Shown in pieces: positions 1-18,207 of a DNA stretch of 64,000 nt (position 1 is its first letter; the number at the start of each line of letters is the position of its first letter). The notes beneath the pieces were generated by a model. The model was not told where the DNA came from and searched no databases. It worked only from the letters and a program-made list of their open reading frames with translations. The translations under genes were made by a program, and so were the position numbers. Source of the DNA: Litomosoides sigmodontis. Its lineage: Eukaryota; Nematoda; Chromadorea; Rhabditida; Onchocercidae. The stretch is taken from NCBI GenBank assembly GCA_963070105.1, contig OY718804.1:9090317-9154316 (forward strand). The letters are read 5' to 3'.

Positions 1-1110
1 GGAAGACTTTCGTCACAAAAACACCATTTTTTGACAGTATTTGTGTCGCAAGTTTCAAAGCTGATAGTGTCAGACAGTTTTGTTGGAATGCATCTTGAAC
101 CCAATTACGCCCTATGTTAGGTGCGCCGTCGTGCAACACACAGTCAGCCTATAAGGAAACAGTGTTTTATAGTAAAATTCAAAACGCTCTACAAAAAGTC
201 GATTCAAAGAATTTAAATCCTGAAAAATTCATGAAGGTAAGGTAACGAAAAGTGTTGTTTCAAACATAACTTTTTTTTTAGTTTTTTATTTTTGAAAATT
301 TGAATAGTGCTATGCTAGAAATATCTTACAACAGCAACGGAAGAACTTTTTCCGTAACTCTATCAGTGACATTACCAAGCAAAATAGCTAGATACATTTT
401 AGCATCCTATTTTTCTTTTTTTCTATCAGTACACAAAACACACTCCCCAACCATGCAGCTCCTTCCGCACCATATGCCTAGTTTTTTCGGTGGTTATGTC
501 ACCCTGTAAAGTTATACACCTGTTGATCGGTTTGATAGGCACCAAGTCAACTCCTGAAAACAATTATTTATCCAAAAATGACTGATAAATATAAGTTGCA
601 AGAAATTGTATTAATATTATAGTAATTCTAACAATATAGGCTTAATTATATGAGCTCACGTATTGTGCATCAAAAATTTCAATATGTTCTCACGTGCGAC
701 ACCTGAAAAGAACCCTCACCTATGCAAAGCGAAGAAACAGGCATATTTTGTGTGGCCACTTGAAGCCATCCGCCCGGTGCAGCACACAAATCAACAACTG
801 CTCTGGATTTTTGCAAAAATTCGAACCGTTTATTAAGTTGTAACAACTTAAACGCAGCACGAGATCGATATCCTGAAATACGCAAAATATGCAAACCGTT
901 CCTCGCTTTTCGCTTTTCCATCCCCCACATATAAAGGTTCGTTGATTACATTTCAACCATCTAAAGGATTAGCACGACATCACATAAATCTTCTGCCTTC
1001 CCATGTATAGCAAGAAGCGATTTTATAGCGTATATACACGAACCTGCTTCCTTTGCGAGGTGATAGTACTTATCCCGCCGTTGTTTTCCAATTTTTGTTT
1101 TCTTACCCAT
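1..1110 (-). CDS. FTSJ3: SPB1/FTSJ3-type pre-rRNA 2'-O-methyltransferase, N-terminal part (runs off the window)
   Basis: Nucleolar methyltransferase of the FtsJ/RrmJ superfamily that modifies rRNA and assists large-subunit maturation. Exons on the minus strand: 1044-1110, 720-872, 444-553 and 1-148, with phases agreeing at every junction; 159 codons are present and the rest lies left of base 1. The start codon at 1110-1108 opens [20 protein letters not shown], the typical SPB1 N-terminus. Next come GYRSRAAFK with the first catalytic Lys, the SAM-binding motif [20 protein letters not shown], then LHDGAPNIG with the catalytic Asp, and VTKVF with the second catalytic Lys at the window edge. All catalytic residues visible in this part are intact. 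The first and second exons are separated by a 171-base intron, so the alternative start at 930 (MWGMEK) is probably intron read-through. Function is assigned from family motifs; the missing C-terminal SPB1 domain cannot be checked here. Confidence 0.93.
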
Positions 1111-4100
1111 TTTCTTCTATTTCACTTGTTATCCGAAATCTATATTTTCTGGAAAATACTGCTGTATTAGAGGGAATGGAAACATACATGAATTCGTTTC
1201 AAGTTACAAGCAGTGGTAAGTTGTCTGCACCATTTGATAACACAGCTACGTTATAACATTTTTCCGCATGCAAAAATAAGTATGAAAAATGTTAACATTT
1301 TATGTTCACATTTTCAATTAATTTCGCTTGTTAAAATTTCCGAAACACAAAGAAATTCTTAATCCAATTATGTTTTTTGTAGTGCTTATTGCTAAATGAT
1401 GAACAAATGTTCCGATAATAAATAAATGATGATGACCATTCTCCGCAAAACAGTACCTAATGAACCATCAAGATAGTCCACTTATAGTTTCATTTGTTTT
1501 GCCTACCATTCATTCGGGGAACAAAAACCCCCGACCCTGAAGTCCCAATTCAGTCTCAAATCTCGAGGCCTCTACAAGCAGAACTAAGAAGTAATTTCCA
1601 TGAAATCATTAATACGAAAATTCACTAAACTGTTAACGGAACATTTATGTTCACAAATCTTCGGAATGTTTTTGGTTCCGTAAACTAATATTCTCATCTT
1701 TAACTGCTGCAACGATTTCAAACAAAAGCAGCTGGCGTCATAAATTTTTACAAGAGCGCCCGAACATTTGGTTCACAAGTTCTAAACGATATATCAGAAA
1801 GCTATTACATTCATTTTGAAGTTATCTACGGTGCGTTACAAACAACTCCGCAATCTCGACGTCCACTTATTAACCCCCCTATAATTCTAACATTTCCTAA
1901 TGAACACGTTTAGTTACGCTGACACACAGGCAAGGCAAAGTTTCGATTATCGGCCGAATACGACGACCACAAGCGCCACGTACCCTATCACCACCGCCGT
2001 AACCTATCACTCATTCCGTGTGAAACTTTGTTATCCCACGAAGGTTCGGGAGATGAATAGCCAGAAATCGATAATGTGGATCTCTTGGTTGTTGTTCGTA
2101 GCACGCTGAGTTTTTAATTTCCGATCGGTTTTAGCATCTCCTTTCGAGTTCATGCCTTCCCGAATTATCGGGTCTACGTAAGTGAAAGATTGCATTATCT
2201 CTGCTTAAATGACTGTGTGAAATTTTAAAATTTAATTTCTGTAACATATTTTGTTATCTGCTAAATTTCGTTCATGTATAATTACATGCGTAGCATATTT
2301 TATATAAGTATCTTTGCTCCGTGTTTTACGTGATATTATATGTGTTCTCATACGTACGGTAGTTTAACAACCAATAGCCTTTTGTGTTCCCTAACAGTTT
2401 TTGTTCTAAAACGCTTTTTATCAACACTTCTTTATTTACCATTTGTTTGTAACATTTCAGAGTTCGTGAAAGCTAATAAAACTCACAAAAACTGTTAGAG
2501 AGATCGAAAGTAAAATTGGTACTAATTAGAACTGTTTTTTTAGGAGCACGAGGTTCCGTGTGATGTACAGCACTCACCTAAAATCAAAATGGAAATAATT
2601 CGAAATGCGTTTTGACGACATTATCGTTCCAAAGGTTAATCGTTTTTTCTTCTTTTTCTCTCTCACTCTCTCTCCGTCTTCCTTTCTCCTTTACTTCTTT
2701 CTTCCTTCTCTATCTTATAAAAGATGCAAGAAAGGCAGCAAAAAAGAAAGGAAAAAGCAGAAGCGAATGAATTTAATAATTCAGGGAAGAATATTAAACT
2801 GAGGGAAATTGTGTGAGTGATCTGAAGACTTGATTGGAAACGATGCTTGAAATTTAGCTACATTTCTCTGAGCTGATTTTTTTTTCTTTTGTATACTCAC
2901 TTGACATTAGTGTGTTGACTTCGTAAGATAGGTATATTTAGGATTACTTTTTAAGATTTAAGAAGGAATAAAAAAACGCTTATGAATGGTAAAATTTCTG
3001 TGGTTTTTTCTCACCTTGAATATTCAGTTTTTTTAGGTGGTAAAAAGAGGAAAAAAATGAGAATAGCAAATGTCAGGGACTAGAAATCACGAAAGAATGT
3101 AATGTACAGTACAATACCAGAAAGTAATATTAAAAAAATGGTAATAGTAATTAAAAAAGTACGGTAGGTCAAGATTTATACTGCCCATAAGTTTATTTGC
3201 AGCTAACCATAATATATAGTGAAAATAGGACGAAAAACATTTTGAATATTTGAAAGGAAAAGAGAGCAAAAATGGTGCATCATATGTAAAACATTTCAAG
3301 ACATTTAGTTTATCGATATATGCTTGCTTGCTCTCTTTTGACAGTCTTGGTCAATTATAAAAGAAATGAAAATTGTGATATTAACATATGGAGCAGCTTA
3401 GTGTTTGTGGAAAATAGTTTATTCAAATTTTAAATCTTATAAACAGCAAAAAAAACATCGGTATTTTCTATTTTCCGTAAGGTTTGTAACAAATTTAATA
3501 TTTTTATTTTCCTCATTTTTCTCTATTACCCTCCATGTCTTTTGTATTTATCCTAATTTACTTTCATAAGAAACTGGATAGTTTAAGTTCTCTCTCTTGT
3601 TACGCAGTATTTGTCGGTTTTTTTTCAAATACTGGCAACTTTTCTGTTGATAATGCAATTCCTTTTTCCCCAAATATCTTTCAAATGAATCATAACTTTG
3701 ATAACGTTATGTGAAACTGCGTGAAGTCCTAGTTAGTGTGGATTAGAAGGGGTAAAGTGATGCAACAAATCTCTTGTGATATATGAAATCTATTTCAAGC
3801 CTTACTCTTTCTATTTTATTTTATGCAAGTACAATGCATAGGAATTGTAGCAGTAATGTATTACTGTATGTACGCACTGTTGGAGTGAATGAAGATTTTC
3901 TGTTCTGTGGCAATAGCTGTATGAAAATGATAGTAGTTGTGTAGTGCACGTCGTCACCAACTTTATTATACGTTTCTTCAGATATGTAATGTGATGACGC
4001 TACGACGAGATAGTATTTAGGAAGGAAAATGTCTGGCCGGTGTGACCACTCAGTGAATGCACTTCATGAAGTGCTATAAGAAGCATAGTTTTTATGTGAA

Positions 4101-5755
4101 ATTGGAAAAGATTAAAGAATAACTTTTAAATAATGCAAGACATTTTTAGTCATGTGCTAGCTGAAGATTAAATAACTTTTCTGTTTTAATTTTTAAATTA
4201 ATACTTCGATTTTCTGATGCACCGAGTTTGAATCGAATTTCAGATATTGCTGTGGATTTGTTTAACTGTAATATAAATGACCAGCAGCAGCCTGTCTTGG
4301 TTGAATTTTATATTTTGCATCATGAGTGCACATTGATTTTTCTAGATCTAGCAATTCCATAGTGGAAAAATTATGAAAGTTATTGTGTGAATAGTGTGTA
4401 TGATTGTCCGAATATAGACTATAAATAAGTTATTTGATGGATTAGCTCTACATTGAAATTTTGTTTTTATTCAAATTATAGTTAGTAAAGCGGTAAAAGG
4501 TTTGTGTAGGACATCTGAAGGAGATGGCATAACCCGGACTATTATCAAGCTAAGTTAGTAAATTTCACAAAATAAATGGGTTCAAAAGAACTGTAAATTC
4601 TGATTGAAGGGATGAAAAAGAACGGAAACAGTTTGTTTGCAGTGAATAGCTTAGGTCAAATTATTAAAATTATTCTTTCATTTCTTCAAATAAAAAGCCT
4701 TTATATTTCAAAATACAAAGGACAAAATTTTTCTTTTATTTTTCAAAGGCGAAAATTCTTTTAAGAGAAATTTTCTTTTAAGAAATTTTTCCATTTTTCA
4801 TTTTATCTCTAAAAACTTGACAATTTTTAAATTTTGGAAGGCGCTTTTTTTTCTTAATTCCTTTCATTAGAATTCTTTGAACAATAAATTTTCGAAATTT
4901 TTCATTGCCAAAAAAATTACTGAAAGAAGTGATAGCTATGTGGTTTTTTTTCCTATAAATTGAGTTATGTTTTTCTTCCGATTTTTTTTATTTTAAAAAT
5001 ATTCCAGAAAAAGTCGAAATTTGTTTTCTCAAGCTTTTGCCTGATTTTCTCGTTTCGCTTATTTTGTTTGTCACTTTGTTGCAGTTGCCATAACATTTGA
5101 AGTTCTTTCTTTAGTAATGAGAATTTATATATTTGATTGCTTATGATCACTCATTTCTCGTTTTATACGTGAGACTCTCCATATAATTTAGTCAAAAAAA
5201 ATGTAAAAATTCAAAAATTTTTTAATGTAGACTCTTTGAATTTATTTTTTCAGATTTTAAATCAAATATTGGATTTTGCTGCATATGATTTACTGAACTT
5301 TTTCAATGTACATGATTTAGTATACTTCATAAATTTTGAGGTTTTTTTTGTTTTTAAAAATTATTCTAAGCATATGTTTTATTGATTTTATGCACTAGTA
5401 TGCATTTGGTTTTGTGAGTGGAATTTTCATCTTTTTTTTTTAAAAAAGGACAGAAAGAACCTCGAGCCTGAACAATTGTTTTTGGGAGGTTGGATTAGAT
5501 AATGGCTGACTAAGTATGTTTCTGATGCAATTATGCCACCATTTGCTAGGCAGAAAAGAATTGAACTGTTTTTATATATTAGTCTATTTTCACTTAGCCT
5601 GCGATCGATAGTTATTGTCTGCAAAGCACTGCTCATTGCTGCAAACTTAATTCTCTTATATTCCGCCCTTATTTTCTCTTTTCCTAAATATTATATTTAG
5701 CTAGAGTAGCTGAATTTTTTAACAACTTTTTTCCATTGTTAAAATTCACCAGTGG
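1111..5755. other. Intergenic region, no gene recognised
   Basis: This 4.6 kb gap lies between the divergent SPB1 and myotubularin genes. It is strongly AT-rich with several homopolymer tracts. The only part with raised GC content is about 1840-2110, where an open frame of 69 codons occurs without recognisable domains. It probably holds promoters of both genes and possibly untranslated or unrecognised first exons of the myotubularin gene, but I could not support any exon. Confidence 0.5.
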
Positions 5756-12305
<6,550 letters not shown>

Positions 12306-14527
12306 TGGTAAAGCTAATATTAATGTGCTGTGGTTCTTTTTTTTTGAATTTTTTTTAACGCGTATTTAGTAGGATAACAACGGTTACTTCACTTAACTTT
12401 TTTTAATGCGACATTGAAAGTATGAAAGTTAGTTTGAACGTTTTGAAAAATAATTTATCCTGTTTTTTCAAATTCTATTCTATCGACAATAATCCCGTTT
12501 AGGTTATTTTGGGTCTTATCAGTTATCACAATTAAGCCTGAGCTATGTGTAGTTCTTTTTCCTTTGCCGTACAATTCCGAATGTTAAATTTTGTTATATC
12601 TGATCAGATTTTTGAAATATTAACTGTTTATTGAGTATCATGAAATTTTCAATTGTTCCGTTGTCCTGCGATATCATCGTCGTTGTGTGAGTGATATACG
12701 TTTATAGAACAAAGTACGTTCGGCAGTGGCAAGCACTACTGATTTTCTAAATTTCAGTATTCAGATGTTCATTAGCAACTGTCCAGATGATTGATTAGTA
12801 TTTCTTGCCTTTCTTGTAACTTGATGGTTGTGTTGTAATTTCGTCAATCTATGCTAGTATTTATTTATTCGTTGTGCTTGTTGATTTGGAATATGAAATA
12901 TTTTATTGTGCGATTAGATGAACGTATTGAAATTGATCAAACATCTAAAGCAATCAATTGCTGCGCCAAAATATGAAGATTTACGAGGTTGTGATATTTA
13001 AAGCTTCATTCTTGCTTTTTGATAATCTACGTACTTGTAATTTTTAGGTTGTTAAATTTTAATTGACTTTGATTTGAGCTTATTCATAATGTATCTCGAA
13101 ATGACAACAATTAACTGATGGTTATTTAAAAAATGAAAAATCTAAGATGTCTTACTTTTAAACGATGAAATGTAGAAAAACAAAATTAACATTCGGAACC
13201 ATCAGTTCATTTCGATGAACATATACTAATTTATAAATAAATTCAATGATTTTTGGCCAAAAACAGCAAATAGGTTATTTAATTGAAATTTCCTCCTTAT
13301 TTATAGCTACTTAATTAATTCTGTAAATTTTGTATTGTATAGAAGTGGTATTAAGGAATACAGCAGTCTGAAAATTTGATATCTTAGTACTGAATTGTTA
13401 ACTGTTAGCAAATTTCTACTTCCAATTGTTATCATTTTCATCTCATCACAAAATATGGTCAAAATTTTAACCGATAGTTTTTTACTATTTGAAATTTAGT
13501 AATTCCGACTCACTAATCTCTTCATGACTGCTTGACTCACTCTCTTCGAGATTAGATTATTTTTTGTTACGTTCTTCTCTTATTTTCTTTTTTTTTCTTC
13601 TTCTAGTAGTTAAAATGTGTATTGTTAATGATTTGCTTTTACTTGTATTCATATTTTTAAAAATATTTTAGTCTTTTTTTTCAATTTTAAATAAAATATT
13701 CGTACATCGTTGAGGCTATTTTTACACACGCTTATAAATGAAATACCATTATAGCTCTTTGTTATAAGATGGATGATCTTGTTTGTTTGATAAACCATTA
13801 CTAATGAAAAGTATGATTTCAAACACATAAAAATTTTTAATAAAATTTTGCGGTAAAAATTGATCTAATTGAAAAGATAATGATAAAATAGGACCCGAAA
13901 AGTGATAACGAGAAGAATTTGATGAATTTCATGTTTCACATGATACAAACATTGCAATTAATTATGAGAAAATTTGCATAACTTAACTGAAAGTAAATTC
14001 ATCATAATGGCATGACAGCATAATGCAACTTAAATTTGCATATTTAGAATAATCCATTGGCAATCAATAAAATAAGATGTGGAAGATTCGCGATACGTTT
14101 AGTGCTGTTTGGAACTGTTCAGCAAACGGTTGGGTAATTTGTTGGAGCAAGGCGTGATGTTCGTTTACAGTTCACGTTTTCTGCTTATATTTTTAGAATT
14201 GCTTGGCTAATATTTAATTTGATTTTCGAATGACACAAACATTGCAATTAATTATGAGAAAATTTGCATAACTGAAAATAAATTTATCATGGACATAAGC
14301 ATGGTGTAACATGGTCATGCGCCCATGATGAATTTGTTTTTTTTTTCCCTTTCGAAAATTACGCTTTACTGAATTTGATGCGTCAAACTGAATCTACTGA
14401 TCATTACTAATCAATTTTGCTCTCCAATCAGTCATTTCTGATCAATCCCAATCAATTAATTAGCTATCATTGTGGAAAATTTTGAAGTGAATTTTCTTCT
14501 TACAGTGAATCGAATAGTGTCAGAGAG
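12306..14527. other. Intergenic region between the myotubularin and SH2-pseudokinase genes
   Basis: There is no supportable coding exon. The sequence is AT-rich and carries an imperfect direct duplication (see the separate repeat entry). A splice acceptor at 14504-14505, 22 bases before the next start codon, may receive a spliced leader. Confidence 0.5.
13945..14300 (+). repeat. Imperfect direct repeat, two copies about 290 bases apart
   Basis: The same 39-base AT-rich segment, starting ACAAACATTGCAATTAATTA, occurs at 13945-13983 and again at 14235-14273. The similarity continues more weakly for another 20-30 bases into TAAATTCATCAT / TAAATTTATCAT. It is a local duplication in the intergenic spacer, not coding, and has no terminal inverted repeats that I can see. 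Confidence 0.85.
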
Positions 14528-17367
14528 ATGAACACATCGGTGAATGAAGTGATAATTGATGGTGATAAGTGTGAAAGTGGTACGAGTGCTTTAATGGATT
14601 TGATAATGCCATCAACCAGTGTCAATCAGCGGATGCGTCGTATTCAGGAAATATTAGAGTCGATACCGTATTTCTTCAACAGTATGCTTGACGATAATAA
14701 TTTGCAAAGACGATTGCTTGCTGAACCAGGTTCTCCATCCTATTCAAATGATAGCGAAAAATTTTTTTTTTTATTTTTGAAAAATGATTGAAATGATGAC
14801 ATATTATATTGAATCAATCATCCATTTTTTTTCACCACTTAAAAAGCATCAAAAACTATTGGAAATTTGCATACCGTAAGTAATATGTCTCATATTACTT
14901 TTCATGCGAATTAATTAGTTTAATTTATTTTAAAAGTTCCATTTCACAAGATGACATTTAATGATAGGTGATTGCTTTCTAATATCGTGTTCGAAATTAA
15001 ACGATGAGATAAATCCTGAATCAAATTGGTATTTGGTTGTATTAGAATCAAACGAATTTATTTTAAAAGTTAGAGTAAGTTGCGCTTTTTTTTTTCACAC
15101 TCTTCAAAAACACCAAGTATTTTTTGCTATTCTGTTTTTTTTTATTTAATAATTCAGTTAGCTTCCTCAATTTCATGCATTTCTTGTGAAGGAAAGAGCA
15201 CAGCGACACATCCACGCAAGAAGTGAACTTCGTCACGGACGAGCTAATCAATCACATTTAGGTGTCATATCGTGATAAAACGTTAAAAATTTGGAATGAA
15301 AAGGATGTCACGCTGCATCGCTACATCCAAATACGCTCACTGAAGCCGATCGAACGACCGTGGGAAATCATCCCGCAACAGGTTTTTCCAAAAAATTTCA
15401 CTTAGTTCAAACTACTCCCTGGCCGCTAGTGTGCTTGAGCGTTTAGCATTAGCAGAGTAAGTGTGCGGGCAACTAACCTAGTTAAAAAATTAGTCTAATT
15501 AAGTGCAGTTTGATAGATAAAAAAAATTAGTCTAATTAAGTGCAATATGATGAATTCCTACGAAGCATTCAATTCTGTGCTAACTGTTAAATTTGTTGTG
15601 AACGAGTAAAAGCGAAGGTTGAAAGCTGCTTTGTTACAGCTAAGCAAAAAGATGGCGGTAATACCGCAACATGCATTTCCAATTAACGACGTGTTCTTCC
15701 CATTGGGTAGACTTTCACAGAAAACGCTGAACTTCGGTGGCGATCGTTGGATTCCGGTGATCGAATTGAGCATAACCGATTGTAGCACTGATGAATTAAA
15801 GTGTTTAATTGCGGAGGCGGAAAGACGACGACGATTTGGATCGATGTATATTTGATACAACTAAAAAATTCACTTTCAAAATTTTAACATGCAAACTTTT
15901 TAGATTAACTTTTTAGATTTCTCAAAAAAATACACATACATATGTGTACATATGAAGAAAAAAGAAATAAGAACTAATAATCAAATAACTTAGCGTAGTA
16001 CACTGAAATTTCCGTGTTAACCTTATGTGTAATTTAATTTTGAATTGTAAATTAAGTGAAATTGTATGTTTAGAAGAATTTGGCGATTATGGGGTACGTG
16101 TACTTATGACCCTGGACGTGTGTCATTAATTCTTGAAGATGTCACTTATGGTTCAGTTGCCGAATTTGTTCGAACAAGTTTCAGGCCACAAGAACAGGTA
16201 GCAAATGCGATAATTCTTCTTTAGGAAAAAAGGAATTAGTGAGTATGATTGCTGATTGGAGGCAATTCTGTTTCATCCCTTTCATGTAATTTAACTTAAA
16301 TTTTCATTCTTTTAGCAGTGCAAGTTTGCTCTGCAAATAGTCAGTGGCCTTCGATATCTTGAAAAGTACAGCTTTACACATTATCGCTTATCAATTGATG
16401 TTTGTTTGCTTACTTACAATTACAATGTGAAAATTGCAATTTATGGATTAACCGCAGGTGAATTGTATCCGACATCTGTTGATCTTGATGATGTTGATCA
16501 GTGCAGGTAAATTTGAAATTAAAAACTTAAGCGTTATATTTACTGGATTTCATTTTGAAGTCCATGCTAGTTGCAATGTTTGAATAATGCTAAAATCGGT
16601 AGAAAAGCACGGAACACACTTCTTTCCTTCCCTTCTCTTATCACGCTTTTCTTATAGGAAAGAAAATTTCCGGAAAGAAATTCATTGAATATTTCCTCAT
16701 TCATTCATTCATTATCATCCTCTTTTGAATAACGTATAATATCTATCGAAATTTTGTTAAAAATCACCGATTGGAAGTGTTTTTCAGATGGCTACCACCT
16801 GAATGTTTGCCGAGCTCGGACAGTGCTCCGGTTCCGTACAACGCATCCGGAATGATTTACTCTTTTGGGATGATACTTTGGTCAATGTTTCACGGTGGTA
16901 CATTACCGTTTGAGGATGAACCAGCGGCTAATATTCGAAATCGTCGATATCGTGTGGAAAATCCGTTATACATTGAATCGGATTTGGTGCCTAATGGAAT
17001 TCGTAATGTTAGTTAGCTCAGCCTAGCATTCGTGATAATTGATTAATTAATTGATTGCATGAATAGATAGATAAGTGCGATGTTATATTCCATAGTAAGT
17101 GGCAAATGTCACATGAGAGATCTTAAACGAAAAAAAATATTTAATTTGAACATCTGTTTGAATTTTTATTTGAATTCCGAATTTACGGTTTATTAGCTTA
17201 AAATAATGGTAATGTTATTGCTGTCGTCATTCGTAAAACTTTCAAAATCATCGTAAACTTTTTTTGTTTAATTTCAGGTGATTTTGTCGTGTTGCAGTGA
17301 GAATATCGCTATTCGTGGTCACTTAAAAACTATTAAAATATATCTTCGAAATTATTTTTCATTATAA
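14528..17367 (+). CDS. SH2 plus tyrosine-kinase-like protein (Fer/Fps type), probable pseudokinase
   Basis: Exons: 14528-14729, 14968-15074, 15262-15381, 15640-15845, 16074-16197, 16316-16506, 16788-17007, 17278-17367; 419 residues with agreeing phases. Residues about 47-135 resemble an SH2 domain (IPYFF ... LLAEPGDCFLIS ... EFILKV), linked through RPWEI to a kinase-like fold, the order seen in nematode Fer-related kinases. The kinase core keeps the scaffold: EAERRRRF in helix C, IWRLWGTC, LEDVTYGSVAEFV, RWLPPECL and YSFGMILW. Key residues are missing: no glycine-rich loop (PLGRLSQKTL), no VAVK lysine (PVIEL), HRD replaced by HYR (275-277) and DFG by IYG (295-297). The SH2 FLVR arginine is also replaced (FLIS). 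A scaffold or regulatory role is therefore more likely than catalysis. The fourth-exon acceptor (15640) and sixth-exon start (16316 or 16319) are the least certain. The splice-acceptor-like site 22 bases upstream suggests trans-splicing. Confidence 0.82.
15484..15544 (+). repeat. Short tandem duplication in an intron
   Basis: The segment AATTAGTCTAATTAAGTGCA occurs twice, about 36 bases apart, in the third intron of the SH2-pseudokinase gene. It is a small local duplication without coding potential. Confidence 0.8.
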
Positions 17368-17863
17368 ACATAAAATATGCCTTATCCATTATTAATATTA
17401 TGTCAGATAAACTGCTTCTGAAAATTTATTGATGTAAAGTTTTTGAAGGCTGTCTAATTGTGCAGTCTTTGGTCTAATACTTTTCAGACAATTAGTGCTG
17501 TCTCTATATTAGTCTAATTGAAATTTGGTTGATAAAGGAGTGGAAAATTTAATTCTCGAATTTAAAATGTGCCGTAATTTTTTGTCTTTTTTTGCAAATA
17601 AACCGATTGAAATGTGTGGAAATGTGGCAAACGTTCAGTGTTATTGCTAATTGACAAATTGCTCTCTCAGATAGCCAATACAACAAACTTCTCTCAACGT
17701 CAAATTTCAAAAGGATTTTTGAACGAAATGCGAAAATCAGCAGCTGTTTCATCGAATGTTACAAAATACTGCGTGAACTTTGACCTCTTCGATTTCTTCA
17801 TCGCTCACTTACCACCGACTCATTCTCTTCTTACTCTCCCTTCCTCCCCCGCTCTCGTTCTCC

Positions 17864-17896
<33 letters not shown>

Positions 17897-18207
17897 TTAG
17901 CTAGCATCAACGATATTTACTTGCAGAGTTTTCGCTTAAAGTAATTTAACGCATTTGTTGTTTGAGTTTTACTTGATGATTTCGCTTATCCATCCCGTCC
18001 TTCTCACATCCAGTCATTTCATTTCAATTAAAAAAACGAATTCAAATTTTCATTCGACACTAAACAGATAAAAGAGTGATGATGGTAATGAGTGAATGAA
18101 ATTTTGAACTATTAAACTAATTCCTCCAGCATTTTTCTCTTCCTTTCCATACAATTCATTTATTTCAAACTCTTTCGTCGTTATTTTAGGAGAAATTATA
18201 AATTTCC
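17368..18207. other. Intergenic spacer with a pyrimidine (CT) tract
   Basis: This spacer separates the pseudokinase gene from the first S28 protease gene. It contains a C/T-only or nearly C/T-only stretch at about 17822-17898, ending in repeated CT units. The open frame at 17614-17904 is driven by this tract and is not a gene. An acceptor at 18188-18189, 18 bases before the next start codon, may be a trans-splice site. Confidence 0.6.

Noticed and set aside
1900..2109. 69-codon open frame in the region upstream of the myotubularin gene
   Set aside because: GC content is somewhat raised, but there is no domain, no clear splice context and no partner exon.
15160..15261. Readable segment ahead of the third exon of the SH2-pseudokinase
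   Set aside because: All phase-compatible readings hit a stop or lack an acceptor; joining 15074 to 15262 gives a continuous SH2-like sequence.
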